Of a stretch of 64,000 nt of DNA, positions 1-10,887 are shown in pieces. The notes below the pieces were generated by a model. That model was given only the letters and a program-made list of their open reading frames with translations. It was not told where the DNA came from and searched no databases. Origin of the DNA: Adiantum capillus-veneris (taxonomy: Eukaryota > Streptophyta > Polypodiopsida > Polypodiales > Pteridaceae). The stretch lies in contig CM043971.1 of the NCBI GenBank assembly GCA_014529385.2, positions 88,801,340-88,865,339 on the forward strand. The letters run 5' to 3'. Positions within the stretch are counted from its first letter, which is position 1. Each line of letters begins with the position of its first letter. The translations under genes were made by a program, and so were the position numbers.

Positions 1-171
<171 letters not shown>

Positions 172-273
172 AAAAAGAGGGTATGAACTTAGCCACATAA
201 AATCCTCACCATCACCAACCAAATTATCTCCAAGGCACCCTACTTGTGCCTAGATATAGGTAGCCTTGATCTT

Positions 274-278
<5 letters not shown>

Positions 279-329
<51 letters not shown>
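279..329. repeat. (TC)n microsatellite
   Basis: An uninterrupted run of TC. Reading frames across it (Arg-Glu or Ser-Leu runs) are artefacts of the repeat. Confidence 0.96.
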
Positions 330-332
<3 letters not shown>

Positions 333-461
333 CATGTGTATGCCTTGCCCTCAAGCTATGGGTGGGTCGGTGGGTGATCCCCTCAAGGTATGAATGAGTG
401 CATAGTGCCAATGAGAAAAACAACAAGATTTTTTTTTTGAGAAGATGAGTTGTTGAAGAAC

Positions 462-548
462 AAGGTGAAGACTTCACGATGGCCTCAAGAAGGCAACAAA
501 CTTCGTTGTAATAAATTGAGCGGTTATTAGAACACATTTGGCATGTTA
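462..548 (+). repeat. arm of a distant inverted repeat (partner 7665-7752)
   Basis: About 85 bases beginning with GGTGAAGACTTCACGATGGC match the reverse complement of 7665-7752 at roughly 85-90 percent by eye. The two arms bracket Copia-1 and several simple repeats. This is probably two copies of one dispersed repeat in opposite orientation; no terminal signature or target duplication is visible. Confidence 0.7.
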
Positions 549-557
549 ATGAAGAGC

Positions 558-781
<224 letters not shown>

Positions 782-835
782 AAATAGCATTTAACATTGC
801 ATTATTCTTTGTAGTTTACTAGTATAGCCAGTGAC

Positions 836-1062
836 TGTTACCATATACATGTGGTAGTGATGTGTGTGAACACACTAGGACCGCCGGGGCATTTTTTCCC
901 TCTTTAGGAGGTTTTTTCCCCCGTGCATTGTATATACGCCCATCACTCTAGGGCTATCTATCTTTCCATTGCACACTAAGTAATACACTCTCTATTGTGT
1001 GCCTTGAGCTTCCTTCGTCTTCTCCAAGCTGTGTGTGTTTCTCTGCAACCCTAATTCCAACA
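836..1062 (+). repeat. Copia-1 5' LTR
   Basis: 227 bp, beginning TGTTACC and ending CCAACA. A TATA-like TGTATATAC lies at about 927. A diverged relative of this LTR is seen at 6609-6771. Confidence 0.96.
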
Positions 1063-1064
1063 AT

Positions 1065-1076
1065 TGGTATCAGAGC
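1065..1076 (+). other. Copia-1 primer-binding site
   Basis: TGGTATCAGAGC starts three bases after the 5' LTR. It is the standard plant Copia site complementary to the 3' end of initiator methionine tRNA, where minus-strand cDNA synthesis is primed. Confidence 0.95.
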
Positions 1077-1386
1077 AGGTCACGTCCTCCCGGGCTTAGT
1101 CGCCAGCTGCTCCAGCACACGCCTGCTCACTTTTTCCGATTTCAGTGAGCTTTGGCAAGCGTTCGCAGGTCGACAAATTTTGATTTGGGCTCATTTCGGC
1201 CTCCGTTTCCACTACGGGCAGTACTGCACAGGTTATTTCGTCATTTTGTGCAGATTTTCTGTCAGTGCCGTTTTCTGCATAACAGGTGCCTTATAGTCTT
1301 CTACGGTTTGTGCTATATAGCACAAGTTGTTCCCGCTCCATTTCTCCTATTTTCGGGAAGTTTTCACATCAGGTGCAGCATTTACC

Positions 1387-4300
1387 ATGGCTGACAACAA
1401 CAACACAGATGTGTTCAAGATGTTTGCTGCTGAGGACAGGTTGAATGGGGACAACTACCCTATGTGGGCTTATATGATGCAACATGTTCTTGTGTCAAAA
1501 GGTGTCTGGAACATTGTGCAGGGCATTGATGTACGTCCTGGTTCTGAAGATGTAGGCGATGTTGAGGATGTTGCAGGTCTTGCTGCAAGGATTGCAGCTG
1601 TTAGAGTTGTTTTGCCTACAGCAGAACAAGCTCGTTGGGATGTTAAGGATGCGCAGGCTCATGCATTGATTGCGTTGTCTGTGAAGCGCACCATTATTCC
1701 TCACATCCGTTCAGCAAAATCTGCAAAACAGGCTTGGGATATTCTAGCAGGTCTTTATGCAAGCCGCAATGAGGCTAAAATTGCTTTGCTGCGTAAAGAG
1801 CTAGAGTCGAAGATTATGCATGAGGAAGATGATATGGACACTTTCCTTGCTAGTGTCAAGGATATCAATGAGCAACTCATTTCTGCAGGTGAAGTCATTT
1901 CTGACAGTTCCCTTGTGCAGACTGTTCTTGATGCCTTACCAGATTCCTACCAGACTTTTGCTAGTACTTGGAGACTGATGACCCAAGGAAATCCTGAAGT
2001 TGTCAAGTTTGATGCATTATGCACATTGCTGTTGCAAGAGTCACTTTCTAGAAAAAACAGGACTAGGCAGCGTGCAGTTGAACAGGCTTTTATTGCTTCT
2101 CAAAGAAAGGGTGGTAACAGTAATGCAGCCACTTCTTATGGTTCTGCTGCGAGTGGCAAAAATTCTGTTCCTAATGCTTCTGCTGGCAGCACTTCGTCTG
2201 GCAATTCTGGTGATAAGGGCAAAAAGAAGATGCGTTGCCATTATTGTAAAGCCAATGATCACTTGATCAAGTCGTGTCCTAAGTTGAAGGCCAAAGAGGC
2301 TAAGAAGAAAGAGGGTGGTTCCACTGCAAATGCTGGTTCCACTACAAATGCAGCCATTGTTGAGTCTTCTGTGAAAGGAGATTGTGATGCTGATGTTGAT
2401 GCAGAATGGGCTTTTAGCGCAGAGTGCACTTACAATCCTGCTGTCCATGATGCATGCTTGTCAGTTGCTGCAGATTCACATGTGTGGTATTTCGATAGTG
2501 GTGCTACAAAGCACATTACCTCACATCGTGAATTGTTTACCTCTCTCGAGTCTGTCCCTCATGGGAATTCAGTCACTTGTGCCAACAACGCCTCTTATCC
2601 AGTTCAGGGAGTTGGAAAGATTGTGCTCACTGCTGCTAATGGCAGTTCCTTCACACTTGTTGATGCACTTTATGTACCTGGGATCAAGAAGAATCTATTG
2701 TCTGTATCCGCACTTGCTAGACTTGGACTTGTAGTCAAATTTGTGGATGACAGATGTACAGTTCATGATCTCAGTTTTGGTGATGAAATTGTTGCATCTG
2801 GGCTTTTGTGCCGTGGGCTGTATAAGCTCACTTTGTATGACAAGTGTGGACAAAATTTTGCAAATGCTGTTGCAGATTCAAGGGCTATTTCAGATGCAAA
2901 ACTTTGGCATGCACGTTTTGGCCATCTGAATTTTGCCAGTTTGCTGCGTTTGCAGAAATCTGATATGGTTGCTTCTTTGCCGCCTCTTGAAGCACCTATC
3001 AAACATGTTTGTGAAGGCTGTATTCTGGGTAAAATGCAGCGTTCTAAGTTTCCAAAGGATGGTTCAGTTAGGGCTACATGCAGGTTGCAGCTTGTGCATA
3101 GTGACGTTTGTGGGCCCATGCAAACTCCGTCCTTGGGCAATTACCTGTACTTCGTGACTTTCATTGATGATTACTCCAGGCATGCGTGGGTATTTCCGCT
3201 TAAAGCGAAGTCCGAAGTTTTTATGTGCTTCAAACAATTTTTGGCTATGGCTGAAAATGTCTCAAAATGTACTATGGGCACCCTCCGTTCCGATCGAGGG
3301 GGGGAGAATATGTCTCATGAATTTAATGCATTTCTGGCTAGTCGTGGGATAAAACACCAATGTACAGTGCCTTATACACCTCAGCAAAATGGTGTTGCTG
3401 AGAGGAAAAACAGGTCACTAACGGAAATGGCACGATGTATGGTCAAAAGTCAAGCTTTGCCGCATTCTTTTTGGCTTGAGGCCATCATGTGTGCCACCTA
3501 TGTACTTAACAGGTGTCCTACGAAAGCTTTGCAGTCTATTACTCCATATGAAGCATGGCATGATAGAAAACCTTCTATTGAGCACATGCGTGTTTTTGGC
3601 TGTTTGGCATATGCTTTGGTGCCACAAGTGCAGCGCAGAAAATTGGATGATAAGGCTGTCAAATGTATTTTTGTTGGTTATAGTGCTGAAAGCAAAGGTT
3701 ACAGGTTGTATCATCCGCAAACAAAACGTATTTTGGTTTCACGGGATGTAGTGTTTGTGGAAGATTCTGTTCAACCCTTGCTGTCATGTACTAGAGACAG
3801 TAATGTAAGCTCACAGGACATTTATGACACTTTGTTGCCTCTTTTCAGTGGTGGAAATACGAATGTAAGTTCCAATGAGGCAAATGTACAGCCTATGGGG
3901 GTTTCTGAAAATGTTTTAGAACAGCCTATTACTGATGCAGATGTACATGATGTACTTGATGAGGAAAGGGCTGAAAATGAGCAGGCTAGAAGTATGCCAA
4001 AATGGCTGGTGCACACTTTGCGTGACAGTAAATTGGATGCACCTTTATCTAGTCGTACTCGTTCAGGCTCTCGCCATGCATCTTATGCATCAGATTGTTA
4101 TGCTTTGGCTGTGTCTAGTTTACATGATGTTGAGGAGCCTCTGTCTTTTGATGAAGCACAGAATTCAGAAAATTGGATTGCTGCCATGAAATCAGAATAT
4201 GATGCACTTATAGAGAATGACACATGGACTTTATGTGATTTGCCTCCTGGCAAAAAGGCCATTGGTACGAAGTGGGTTTACAAGTTGAAACGCAAGCCGG

Positions 4301-5673
4301 ATGGTGAGATCGATCGCCATAAGGCTCGACTTGTTGCAAAGGGTTATGCACAACAAAAAGGCATAGATTATGAAGAGACTTTTGCTCCCACTTGTCGTAT
4401 GACTACTGTGCGTTTTCTATGTGCATTGGCAGCTCATTTTGGTTGGGATGTACATCAATCAGACATTGTTACTGCTTTCTTGAATGGTGACATATTTGAG
4501 GAAGTTTATGTAACGCAGCCTCGCGGTTTTGTCATAAAAGGACAAGAGGACAAAGTGTGCAAATGTAAGAAGGCTTTGTATGGGTTGAAGCAATCTCCTC
4601 GTGCTTGGTATGAGAAAGCTGACACTCATTTGGTTAAACGAGGCTTTCGTAACAGTCCAACAGAAAGCACATTGTATGTAAAGCGTGAGGATGATGTATT
4701 TCTCATTGTGGTTCTTTATGTTGATGATTTGCTGATCACTGGACCAAATGAGAGACATATTGCTGAATTTAAGGCTGATTTGAATGCTACTTTCAAGATG
4801 AAAGATTTGGGGCTGTTGCATCATTACTTGGGTATACAGTTTAAGCAGTGTGATGGTGGTATTGCCTTGTGTCAGAAAAGTTACATAGAGACATTGCTAT
4901 GTAAGTTTGGACTTGAGGATTGCAAACCTATTGCCACTCCCATGGAAACAGGTTTGAAGTTGAGTCTACATGATGCTGGCGATCCTGCTGATGTCACTCT
5001 TTACCAAACTGCTGTTGGCTGCCTCATTTATGTATGCAACACGAGGCCAGATATTCAGTTTGCAGTCTCGCAGGTCAGCAGATTTATGCATAGCCCAGGG
5101 TCTAAGCATTGGCAGGCTGTCAAGAGGATTTTCCGCTACCTTAGTGGCACTTTACATCTTGGCTTGTTTTATCCCAAGGGGGGATCATTGCCGCCAGACT
5201 TACATGCTTTTTCGGACTCAGATTGGGCTGGTTGTTTTGACACGCGAGTGTCCACAAGTGGTTTTTGTTTCATGCTTGGCAGTTCATGTATATCATGGTT
5301 GAGCAAGAAGAAACCTACTGTGGCCACTTCGAGTTGTGAGGCTGAGTACAGGGCAGTCTTCACAGCTACGGTTGAGTGTGTATGGCTCAGACGCCTTATG
5401 GCTGACTTGGGTGTTGGACAGGACACTGCCAACACTATCTACACTGACAGTCAGAGCGCATTGGCAGTTGCGAGGAACCCAGTTTTTCATGCTCCCACAA
5501 AGCACATTGAGGTGCATTACCACTATGTCAGGGAGAGGCTCTCAGCAGGAGAGATCAGCTTGGCTTATGTGCCAACACAGGACAACCTTGCAGATCTTTT
5601 CACAAAGGCATTGTCTCGTGAGAAGCTTGAAGCTTTCCGCAAAGCTTTGGGCTTACTCCCCTTTGTGGACTGA
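1387..5673 (+). CDS. Copia-1 gag-pol polyprotein, intact
   Basis: Encodes 1,428 residues with all Copia domains in order. The UBN2-type gag spans about 10-230. The zinc knuckle is CX2CX4HX4C (C284, C287, H292, C297). The protease carries D-S-G at 370-372. The GAG-pre-integrase motif is WHARFGH. The integrase has D573, D636 and E672 with DD35E spacing. RT has YVDD at 1111-1114, and RNase H has DSDWAG and the TDSQSA motif near the C-terminus. The start is the ATG at 1387 in context ACCATGG; the frame is open upstream, but without a better ATG. The 324-bp stretch from the primer site to the ATG is the leader. There is no internal stop or frameshift, unlike every other pol in the window. The order protease-integrase-RT-RNase H is what separates Copia from Gypsy. 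Confidence 0.97.
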   Translation: MADNNNTDVFKMFAAEDRLNGDNYPMWAYMMQHVLVSKGVWNIVQGIDVRPGSEDVGDVEDVAGLAARIAAVRVVLPTAEQARWDVKDAQAHALIALSVKRTIIPHIRSAKSAKQAWDILAGLYASRNEAKIALLRKELESKIMHEEDDMDTFLASVKDINEQLISAGEVISDSSLVQTVLDALPDSYQTFASTWRLMTQGNPEVVKFDALCTLLLQESLSRKNRTRQRAVEQAFIASQRKGGNSNAATSYGSAASGKNSVPNASAGSTSSGNSGDKGKKKMRCHYCKANDHLIKSCPKLKAKEAKKKEGGSTANAGSTTNAAIVESSVKGDCDADVDAEWAFSAECTYNPAVHDACLSVAADSHVWYFDSGATKHITSHRELFTSLESVPHGNSVTCANNASYPVQGVGKIVLTAANGSSFTLVDALYVPGIKKNLLSVSALARLGLVVKFVDDRCTVHDLSFGDEIVASGLLCRGLYKLTLYDKCGQNFANAVADSRAISDAKLWHARFGHLNFASLLRLQKSDMVASLPPLEAPIKHVCEGCILGKMQRSKFPKDGSVRATCRLQLVHSDVCGPMQTPSLGNYLYFVTFIDDYSRHAWVFPLKAKSEVFMCFKQFLAMAENVSKCTMGTLRSDRGGENMSHEFNAFLASRGIKHQCTVPYTPQQNGVAERKNRSLTEMARCMVKSQALPHSFWLEAIMCATYVLNRCPTKALQSITPYEAWHDRKPSIEHMRVFGCLAYALVPQVQRRKLDDKAVKCIFVGYSAESKGYRLYHPQTKRILVSRDVVFVEDSVQPLLSCTRDSNVSSQDIYDTLLPLFSGGNTNVSSNEANVQPMGVSENVLEQPITDADVHDVLDEERAENEQARSMPKWLVHTLRDSKLDAPLSSRTRSGSRHASYASDCYALAVSSLHDVEEPLSFDEAQNSENWIAAMKSEYDALIENDTWTLCDLPPGKKAIGTKWVYKLKRKPDGEIDRHKARLVAKGYAQQKGIDYEETFAPTCRMTTVRFLCALAAHFGWDVHQSDIVTAFLNGDIFEEVYVTQPRGFVIKGQEDKVCKCKKALYGLKQSPRAWYEKADTHLVKRGFRNSPTESTLYVKREDDVFLIVVLYVDDLLITGPNERHIAEFKADLNATFKMKDLGLLHHYLGIQFKQCDGGIALCQKSYIETLLCKFGLEDCKPIATPMETGLKLSLHDAGDPADVTLYQTAVGCLIYVCNTRPDIQFAVSQVSRFMHSPGSKHWQAVKRIFRYLSGTLHLGLFYPKGGSLPPDLHAFSDSDWAGCFDTRVSTSGFCFMLGSSCISWLSKKKPTVATSSCEAEYRAVFTATVECVWLRRLMADLGVGQDTANTIYTDSQSALAVARNPVFHAPTKHIEVHYHYVRERLSAGEISLAYVPTQDNLADLFTKALSREKLEAFRKALGLLPFVD

Positions 5674-5737
5674 TCCTGTCCTCAGGGCATGGCACTTCCC
5701 TTTACTCATGTGCCAGCTCTCGTTCACCGCATCACTC

Positions 5738-5748
5738 CAGGGGGGATT
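5738..5748 (+). other. Copia-1 polypurine tract
   Basis: CAGGGGGGATT lies immediately before the 3' LTR and 65 bases after the gag-pol stop. It is the expected primer for plus-strand synthesis. Confidence 0.9.
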
Positions 5749-5975
5749 TGTTACCATATACATGTGGTAGTGATGTGTGTGAACACACTAGGACCGCCGG
5801 GGCATTTTTTCCCTCTTTAGGAGGTTTTTTCCCCCGTGCATTGTATATACGCCCATCACTTTAGGGCTATCTATCTTTCCATTGCACACTAAGTAATACA
5901 CTCTCTATTGTGTGCCTTGAGCTTCCTTCGTCTTCTCCAAGCTGTGTGTGTTTCTCTGCAACCCTAATTCCAACA
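5749..5975 (+). repeat. Copia-1 3' LTR
   Basis: 227 bp, identical to the 5' LTR except for one C/T difference. It is followed directly by the target duplication GTGAC (5976-5980). Confidence 0.96.
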
Positions 5976-5987
5976 GTGACCTTTGGT

Positions 5988-5988
5988 C

Positions 5989-6032
<44 letters not shown>
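5988..6032. repeat. (TC)n microsatellite
   Basis: A CT/TC run eight bases beyond the Copia-1 target duplication. Confidence 0.95.
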
Positions 6033-6035
<3 letters not shown>

Positions 6036-6159
6036 CGTCGCTGTGTGGTCGGAGGCTACAGGGAACACTGGCTGTTTGAAGGATCAGTCGCCATGTATCA
6101 AAAGGGCCCTGGAATCCTTCCCTCTTTTATAATAGTATAGATTAAACAAGCCATGATGT

Positions 6160-6286
6160 GGACAATCAACTTTTAAAATTATATGGTGTGATTTTTTTTC
6201 AAAATCGCTTGAAATATCAACAATCAATCAACTTTTAAAATTATATGTGTAAATTTTTTTTAAATGTCTTGAAATGTCAACACTCA
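6160..6286 (+). repeat. two-copy tandem repeat of about 60 bp
   Basis: The unit starting CAACTTTTAAAATTATATG and running through a T-rich stretch to CTTGAAAT.TCAACA occurs twice in a row with a few differences. It abuts the left arm of the foldback structure at 6283-7345. Confidence 0.7.
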
Positions 6287-7345
6287 AAGTTAATGTGATG
6301 GTGACCAATGGATGGTGAGAGGTGCAAAAAAAAAAGGCAAGTTTTTTCTAAAAAACCACTCTCCTGTGGACTTCTTAGCCAAAAATAGCCAATTGTCCTT
6401 GACTAGTGTCCAACGAGTTTACAAAACAAAGAAAACCTAGTTGTCCAAGGTCATACAAAGAGGATTGAGATGAGTTATCCTCATGCCAAGAAAAGTCTCT
6501 ATGTAAGAATGGTCAACCCTCTAGATCTTTTCAAGAAGGCTTTGTCAAAGCTTTTGACTTAATTTCCTTTGTTATTGCATCACATGAGGCCTGTCACTTC
6601 CTAAATCATGTTCATATTATGCACTCTTTGAGGCGATTAGGACCACAGAGGCACTTTTTTCCCTTTAGAAAGTTTTTCCCTTGGCTTCTTTATTTGTATT
6701 GGCACACTCAACAATACAACTTTTGGTGTTGCGTGCTCTTGAGCATTCCCATCTTTGCATGCATTCCGACAACCAATTTTCAACAAAGAGCATAGTTACT
6801 CTATGCAAGATTACTTGAGAAATCCTGTCAAATATTTTTCCTTCACAAACATTCATGTATAACTTGCCTACTTTACATACACAATTTTTATCGTTTGCAA
6901 AGGCTCCACATTGACTACACTTTTACAATAAAACTTGCACAAAAGAGTGCAAGCAAGCCCAAAAGTCAAAGGTGGAACTTGGAGTTATGGAAAGAGTCGT
7001 GCATGCAAGGTACAAAGAAGCCCCACTATTGTGTAAGAGGAGTGTGCTAGAAAAATACATTTTTTCTAACCGAAGAAAATAAGGACAAACTTGATACTCT
7101 ATTGGTTTTTAGGTCAAAATTTGAAGCTTTTGCCGGTATTTACACTAAAACTTGTGTAAATTTCCCGATTTTCTTAAAGGCAAGCTCAAAATCTAACCAA
7201 AATTTTATGATTTTAGCTGGTTAAAAGACATTGTACCCCGGTTTTTTGGCCAAGAAAGCCATAGGGGAGTGGTAGAGAAAACGTGCAATTTTTCTTTGCA
7301 CCTCTCACCATCCCCATTGGTCACCATCACATTAACTTTAAATGA
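6283..7345. mobile_element. foldback-like structure with about 100-bp inverted arms
   Basis: 6283-6385 and the reverse complement of 7240-7345 match along about 100 bases. The shared part includes CACCTCTCACCATC and CATTGGTCACCATCACATTAA. Identity is about 75-80 percent by eye. The 850-bp interior holds no transposase, only a decayed Copia-type LTR at 6609-6771. This could be a non-autonomous foldback or MITE-like element, or two opposed copies of one repeat. I could not find a convincing target duplication. Confidence 0.55.
6609..6771 (+). repeat. decayed solo-LTR-like sequence related to the Copia-1 LTR
   Basis: It runs TGTTCATATTATGCAC to CATTCCGACA. It shares, in order, the blocks TAGGACC, a T/C run followed by CCCTTTAG, GCACACT, AATACA and TTGAGC with the Copia-1 LTR. 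No internal region is attached. Identity is modest and the bases on either side do not form a duplication, so this is an old solo LTR or fragment. Confidence 0.55.
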
Positions 7346-7400
7346 GTATAGTAAAGCTTGAAATGACTTGAAAGTGAGTGTCTGTGTGCGCGCGTGCACA

Positions 7401-7402
<2 letters not shown>

Positions 7403-7432
<30 letters not shown>
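7403..7432. repeat. (CT)n microsatellite
   Basis: A run of CT after a short alternating GTGTGCGCGCGTG stretch. The 230 bases after it (7433-7664) show nothing recognisable. Confidence 0.93.
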
Positions 7433-7435
<3 letters not shown>

Positions 7436-7664
7436 CATTAAAGTGTTCGGGAAACATCATTTTTTTAGACATACAAAATTTCTATTCTTGAATTTGCCAA
7501 GAGAAAATTTTAGAATATTAGATTTATTTTTCAGATTTTTACACTATTTTTCTCTATTTTGGAAAGAAATTTCTCCTTTTCCCCTTACTCTTCGTCAGTA
7601 TTTTTGAAATTGAAATCGACACAATATTAAGTTAAGAGACATTTTTCTCAAACAGAGACTATTA

Positions 7665-7752
7665 ACATGTCAAATGTGTTCTAATAATCACTCAATTTAT
7701 TCCAACAAAAAATGTTGCCTTCTTGAGGCCATCGTGAAATCTTCACCATGTT
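7665..7752 (-). repeat. arm of a distant inverted repeat (partner 462-548)
   Basis: The reverse complement matches 462-548. The shared core includes CACGATGGCCTCAAGAAGGC and a stretch around ATTAGAACACATTTG. Confidence 0.7.
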
Positions 7753-8249
7753 TCTAACACTGATACAAACAAATGCACCATGGTGGAGGTAGAGTTCAAT
7801 CCAACTACTTTGAAGGAAAATTTGATTGGTTTTGTAGGACCACATTCATTTGAACGTATACAATGGATGCAGAGAAAGTTGAGGGGACCCCAAAAGCAAG
7901 CTTTGTGGTCGCAAACACAGACACGGATAAGAAAAAGATCGTTTCAAGATCAATAGCACTTTGATCTACTCGTATGTTTTTGATATGCACAAGCATTACT
8001 TTTGGCTTGCTCAAAAAGGTTTTAGACAACAAGGAATTTAAAAGCCCATTCGTAAGAGTGTGATCCCATGATGTGAAACATTGAATCATTGATTTTTTTA
8101 AATACTTTAATTTGTGAAAGAGTCTTTTTGCTTTATATTCAAACCTACTTTTTTTTAATGAAAGCATCGTTATATTTTTTTGTTTTAGTTTTTTAAAGGA
8201 TTTTTTTTTCAAAACCCACAATCTGTGAGCGAATTATATTAAGCATATC
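7753..8249. other. AT-rich spacer, nothing recognised
   Basis: An open frame of 138 codons on the minus strand (7805-8221) is Lys/Leu/Phe-rich and resembles no family I know. It tracks base composition, so I do not call it a gene. Confidence 0.5.
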
Positions 8250-9110
8250 ATAAATTTACAAAACAACCTCAAGCTTAGACCGAGCCTTGAGGTGCTGAGG
8301 ATTACAAATTGGAAGTCTACCACCTCTCATGGAGGCCTATCATCATTGGCTTAACAAAGTAGGTGCACTATAGTTCTAAGCTTTACTTGTCGTAGGTTGC
8401 CAACATGGCATGGGTAGCCTTAGACGAGTCATTCGAGTCTTGATTGCGTCTGAGCGCACAGATCATCACTTTGCATCCTTATGTAGTCTCAGAGAAGCTT
8501 GCCATGTCTATATCTCCTTCAAACACACGATGATTCCTTGCCTGCCATATATGGTGAAAGAAGAAGTATCTGACAGTTTAAATGCAGAAGAAAAGGGTAG
8601 GACTTCCCAACTTCTTCTCACCAAGGAACATATCAATCTTGAAGAATCTGACCTGCCATGTCCTTTGGACCCACTTGCAAATTTTCCTTGCCAGGCCTCT
8701 GATCACTTGGAATTCCATGGATAGTGGGCCAGATCCTCACTAGCTATCCTACACCCCAAGCAATGATCTGACCCAATTCCTCTCTCCAAGATCTTGACGC
8801 ACGTGGGTAGAGCACCCCACATTACCTTCCATAGAAATATCTTCATAAATTGCGGCCATTTTGGCTTCCATATGTTCTCCATGACTTGCTCCCACTATTT
8901 TTCTGGCCAATGTCTCTTCCATATTTTGTTAAGGGGGCAAGACCAATTATTCTCATGTATTATTGCATGATATATGCCTTTGGAATGGGGTTTCCATAAA
9001 AGACTACTTCTAGGCCATCTCCTCGTGTTCCACTCACACCTGGATTTACAAATTGGCATCACAACATTGTCCACCTCTTTTACCACTTTGTTGACTAACA
9101 ATATCTCATA
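8250..9110 (-). pseudogene. plant LINE reverse transcriptase tail (zf-RVT) relic
   Basis: Read on the minus strand in shifting frames, this gives the C-terminal zinc-binding region that follows RT in plant non-LTR retrotransposons. A W..S.KG.Y-type segment lies at about 9000. The motif KIFLWKVMWGALPT, then ILERGIGSDHCLGC, lies at about 8850-8750. FFFHHIWQARNHRVFE lies at about 8560-8530 and matches the W-x-ARN end motif of that domain. Stops and frameshifts break it many times. No endonuclease or RT core lies nearby, as expected for a short old LINE piece. A captured zf-RVT-containing host pseudogene is the alternative. Confidence 0.65.
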
Positions 9111-9286
9111 GCCATTTAGTGGATATTGGGTTGCTAGAAGGCCGATTATTTTCTAGCCCTTATTGTTACCGTCCCTTTTCATAGGTTTTTCTTCCTTTTA
9201 ACATAGTTTGAGACCGGCTAATCTCGTCTCTCAAGCGTTAAGCTCATGCAAACCTTATCCAAACACTACTGGCAACAAGTCATGTT

Positions 9287-9288
9287 GC

Positions 9289-9349
<61 letters not shown>

Positions 9350-9350
9350 A
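9287..9350. repeat. (GA)n microsatellite
   Basis: A GA run with one GC interruption near its right end. Confidence 0.95.
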
Positions 9351-9492
9351 GAACACAAGAGACCTAAAAAAATTAGTCAATGATTGGTGCTTCTTGAACT
9401 CAAGCGCTTGCATGCTTTCATACATAATTATAGAAGGAGAGGGGGACAAAACTTTTAATATCATAGAAACAATCAAAGTGACCTCAAAGTTT

Positions 9493-9496
<4 letters not shown>

Positions 9497-9548
<52 letters not shown>
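9497..9548. repeat. (GA)n microsatellite
   Basis: A second GA run 150 bases after the first. Open frames joining the two runs are repeat artefacts. Confidence 0.95.
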
Positions 9549-9550
<2 letters not shown>

Positions 9551-9956
9551 ATCTTGAAAGGTTTAGATTGATCTATGAGACCGAGTACAACATGTAGCAT
9601 GCTTGAAGACTATGGATATAAGGGTGGCAACTGACAACTTGAATCCATGAAGTGGCAAGGAGAGAAAGGTATGTGAGTCATGGGCTGGGCTAAAATATGG
9701 AGAAATCAAGTTTGATGTGATCAATATCCGAGCACTCATGTAGGGTATGATGCTCATACTCTCAAATTGTTAAGGGACATAACGTGTATACAAAAAGCGA
9801 CTCTCCTACATGTAGTGCATCAATGCTTTGTCTCACATTGAAGGGAGTGGGAGCTAAGCCAAATGGCTGCTATGGTATAGACTAACGGTAAGAGAGTAGG
9901 TCAGGCATGTAAACGGCTGAACACAATTTTCTCTCTCATGCATATATATGTATGTG
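9549..9956. other. spacer, nothing recognised
   Basis: About 400 bases of ordinary composition with no frame resembling a known protein, no LTR-like ends and no RNA gene that I can identify. Confidence 0.5.
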
Positions 9957-9971
9957 TCCGTGTGTGTGTGT

Positions 9972-10011
<40 letters not shown>
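9957..10011. repeat. (TG)n microsatellite
   Basis: A TG run with a TATG interruption. Confidence 0.95.
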
Positions 10012-10013
<2 letters not shown>

Positions 10014-10506
10014 TTTGCAGCATGCCCTTTAGTTTAGCTTGATGCCCAAAATCTTGCAAAGAGGAACAATCGAGTGAACTTTTTTTTTCTTTCATTCCTC
10101 TCACATTTTAAGGTGTCAATGGAGCCCAAATGGACATATGCATTGTTGTGATTTGGTGATGATTTACACTATTACCATTTCTTACGCATAAAACCTGGAT
10201 AGAGATGTAAGAAAGCGAGGTTATATAGATCAACATAGATGGACGGGTCAATCACATCCTTGATATCAAAAGAAATTCAACTCTTCTCTTACATAGTTGT
10301 AGAGATTGTTGATAAGGAGTTTGATCAAAACAAGATGTACATGGGTAGCCCTTACATAGAGGTCGTTAAAGGGCATCCATCTCATATGCAAGTTGCATTG
10401 AAAATGGTTGGGGGAGGAAGCTCAATTAGAGTGCTAGCAACACGTAATCAAGATCATCAGCAACATAAGAACAACTTATATGGGGTATGCACATGTAAAA
10501 AGGTGA
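10012..10506. other. spacer, nothing recognised
   Basis: A plus-strand frame (10239 onward, about 90 codons before it enters the GA run) has no family features I recognise. It is left uncalled. Confidence 0.5.
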
Positions 10507-10507
10507 A

Positions 10508-10546
<39 letters not shown>
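10507..10546. repeat. (GA)n microsatellite
   Basis: A simple GA run. Confidence 0.94.
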
Positions 10547-10549
<3 letters not shown>

Positions 10550-10887
10550 CAAACATGAGTATATACACCGATTAGGTTTGCTACAATCCCACCTATAAAC
10601 TTTTAGATTTACCTCTAAAGTTTAAGTTTGAAGGAGAAGTTAGTGGAAAATTGATCAAATATAGTCAATTTATCTCTAAAATATTCCCAATGTAGGTTTT
10701 CCAAGTTCTTAGAAAAATTGTTTTTTGAGCTATGATGACCACCAATCTAGGGGGTTCTCAGTTAAATATGACTGGACCTTTATCTATTTAGGGCCCTAAA
10801 AGATTCTTATATTTTTAGAGCACACTTTGTAAAGCTAGCCAAAAAGAACAAGTAGATAGAGAGAGAGGAGAAACTAAGGAAAAGAAA
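10547..10887. other. AT-rich spacer, nothing recognised
   Basis: No coding frame, repeat end or RNA gene could be supported in these 340 bases. Confidence 0.5.

Larger units (their letters stand above)
836..5975 (+). mobile_element. Copia-1: complete LTR retrotransposon
   Basis: A full-length Ty1/Copia element of 5,140 bp. It has identical-length LTRs (836-1062 and 5749-5975), an initiator-Met-type primer site next to the 5' LTR, one uninterrupted gag-pol gene, and a purine tract before the 3' LTR. The 5-bp direct repeat GTGAC flanks it exactly (831-835 and 5976-5980). The LTRs differ at one position of 227 by eye (C or T inside CCCATCACT.TAGGG), so insertion was recent. Every hallmark of an autonomous element is present. 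It is the only element in the window that looks intact. Confidence 0.97.

Noticed and set aside
7805-8221. 138-codon minus-strand frame as a gene
   Set aside because: Composition-driven Lys/Leu/Phe content, no motif, no conserved neighbour.
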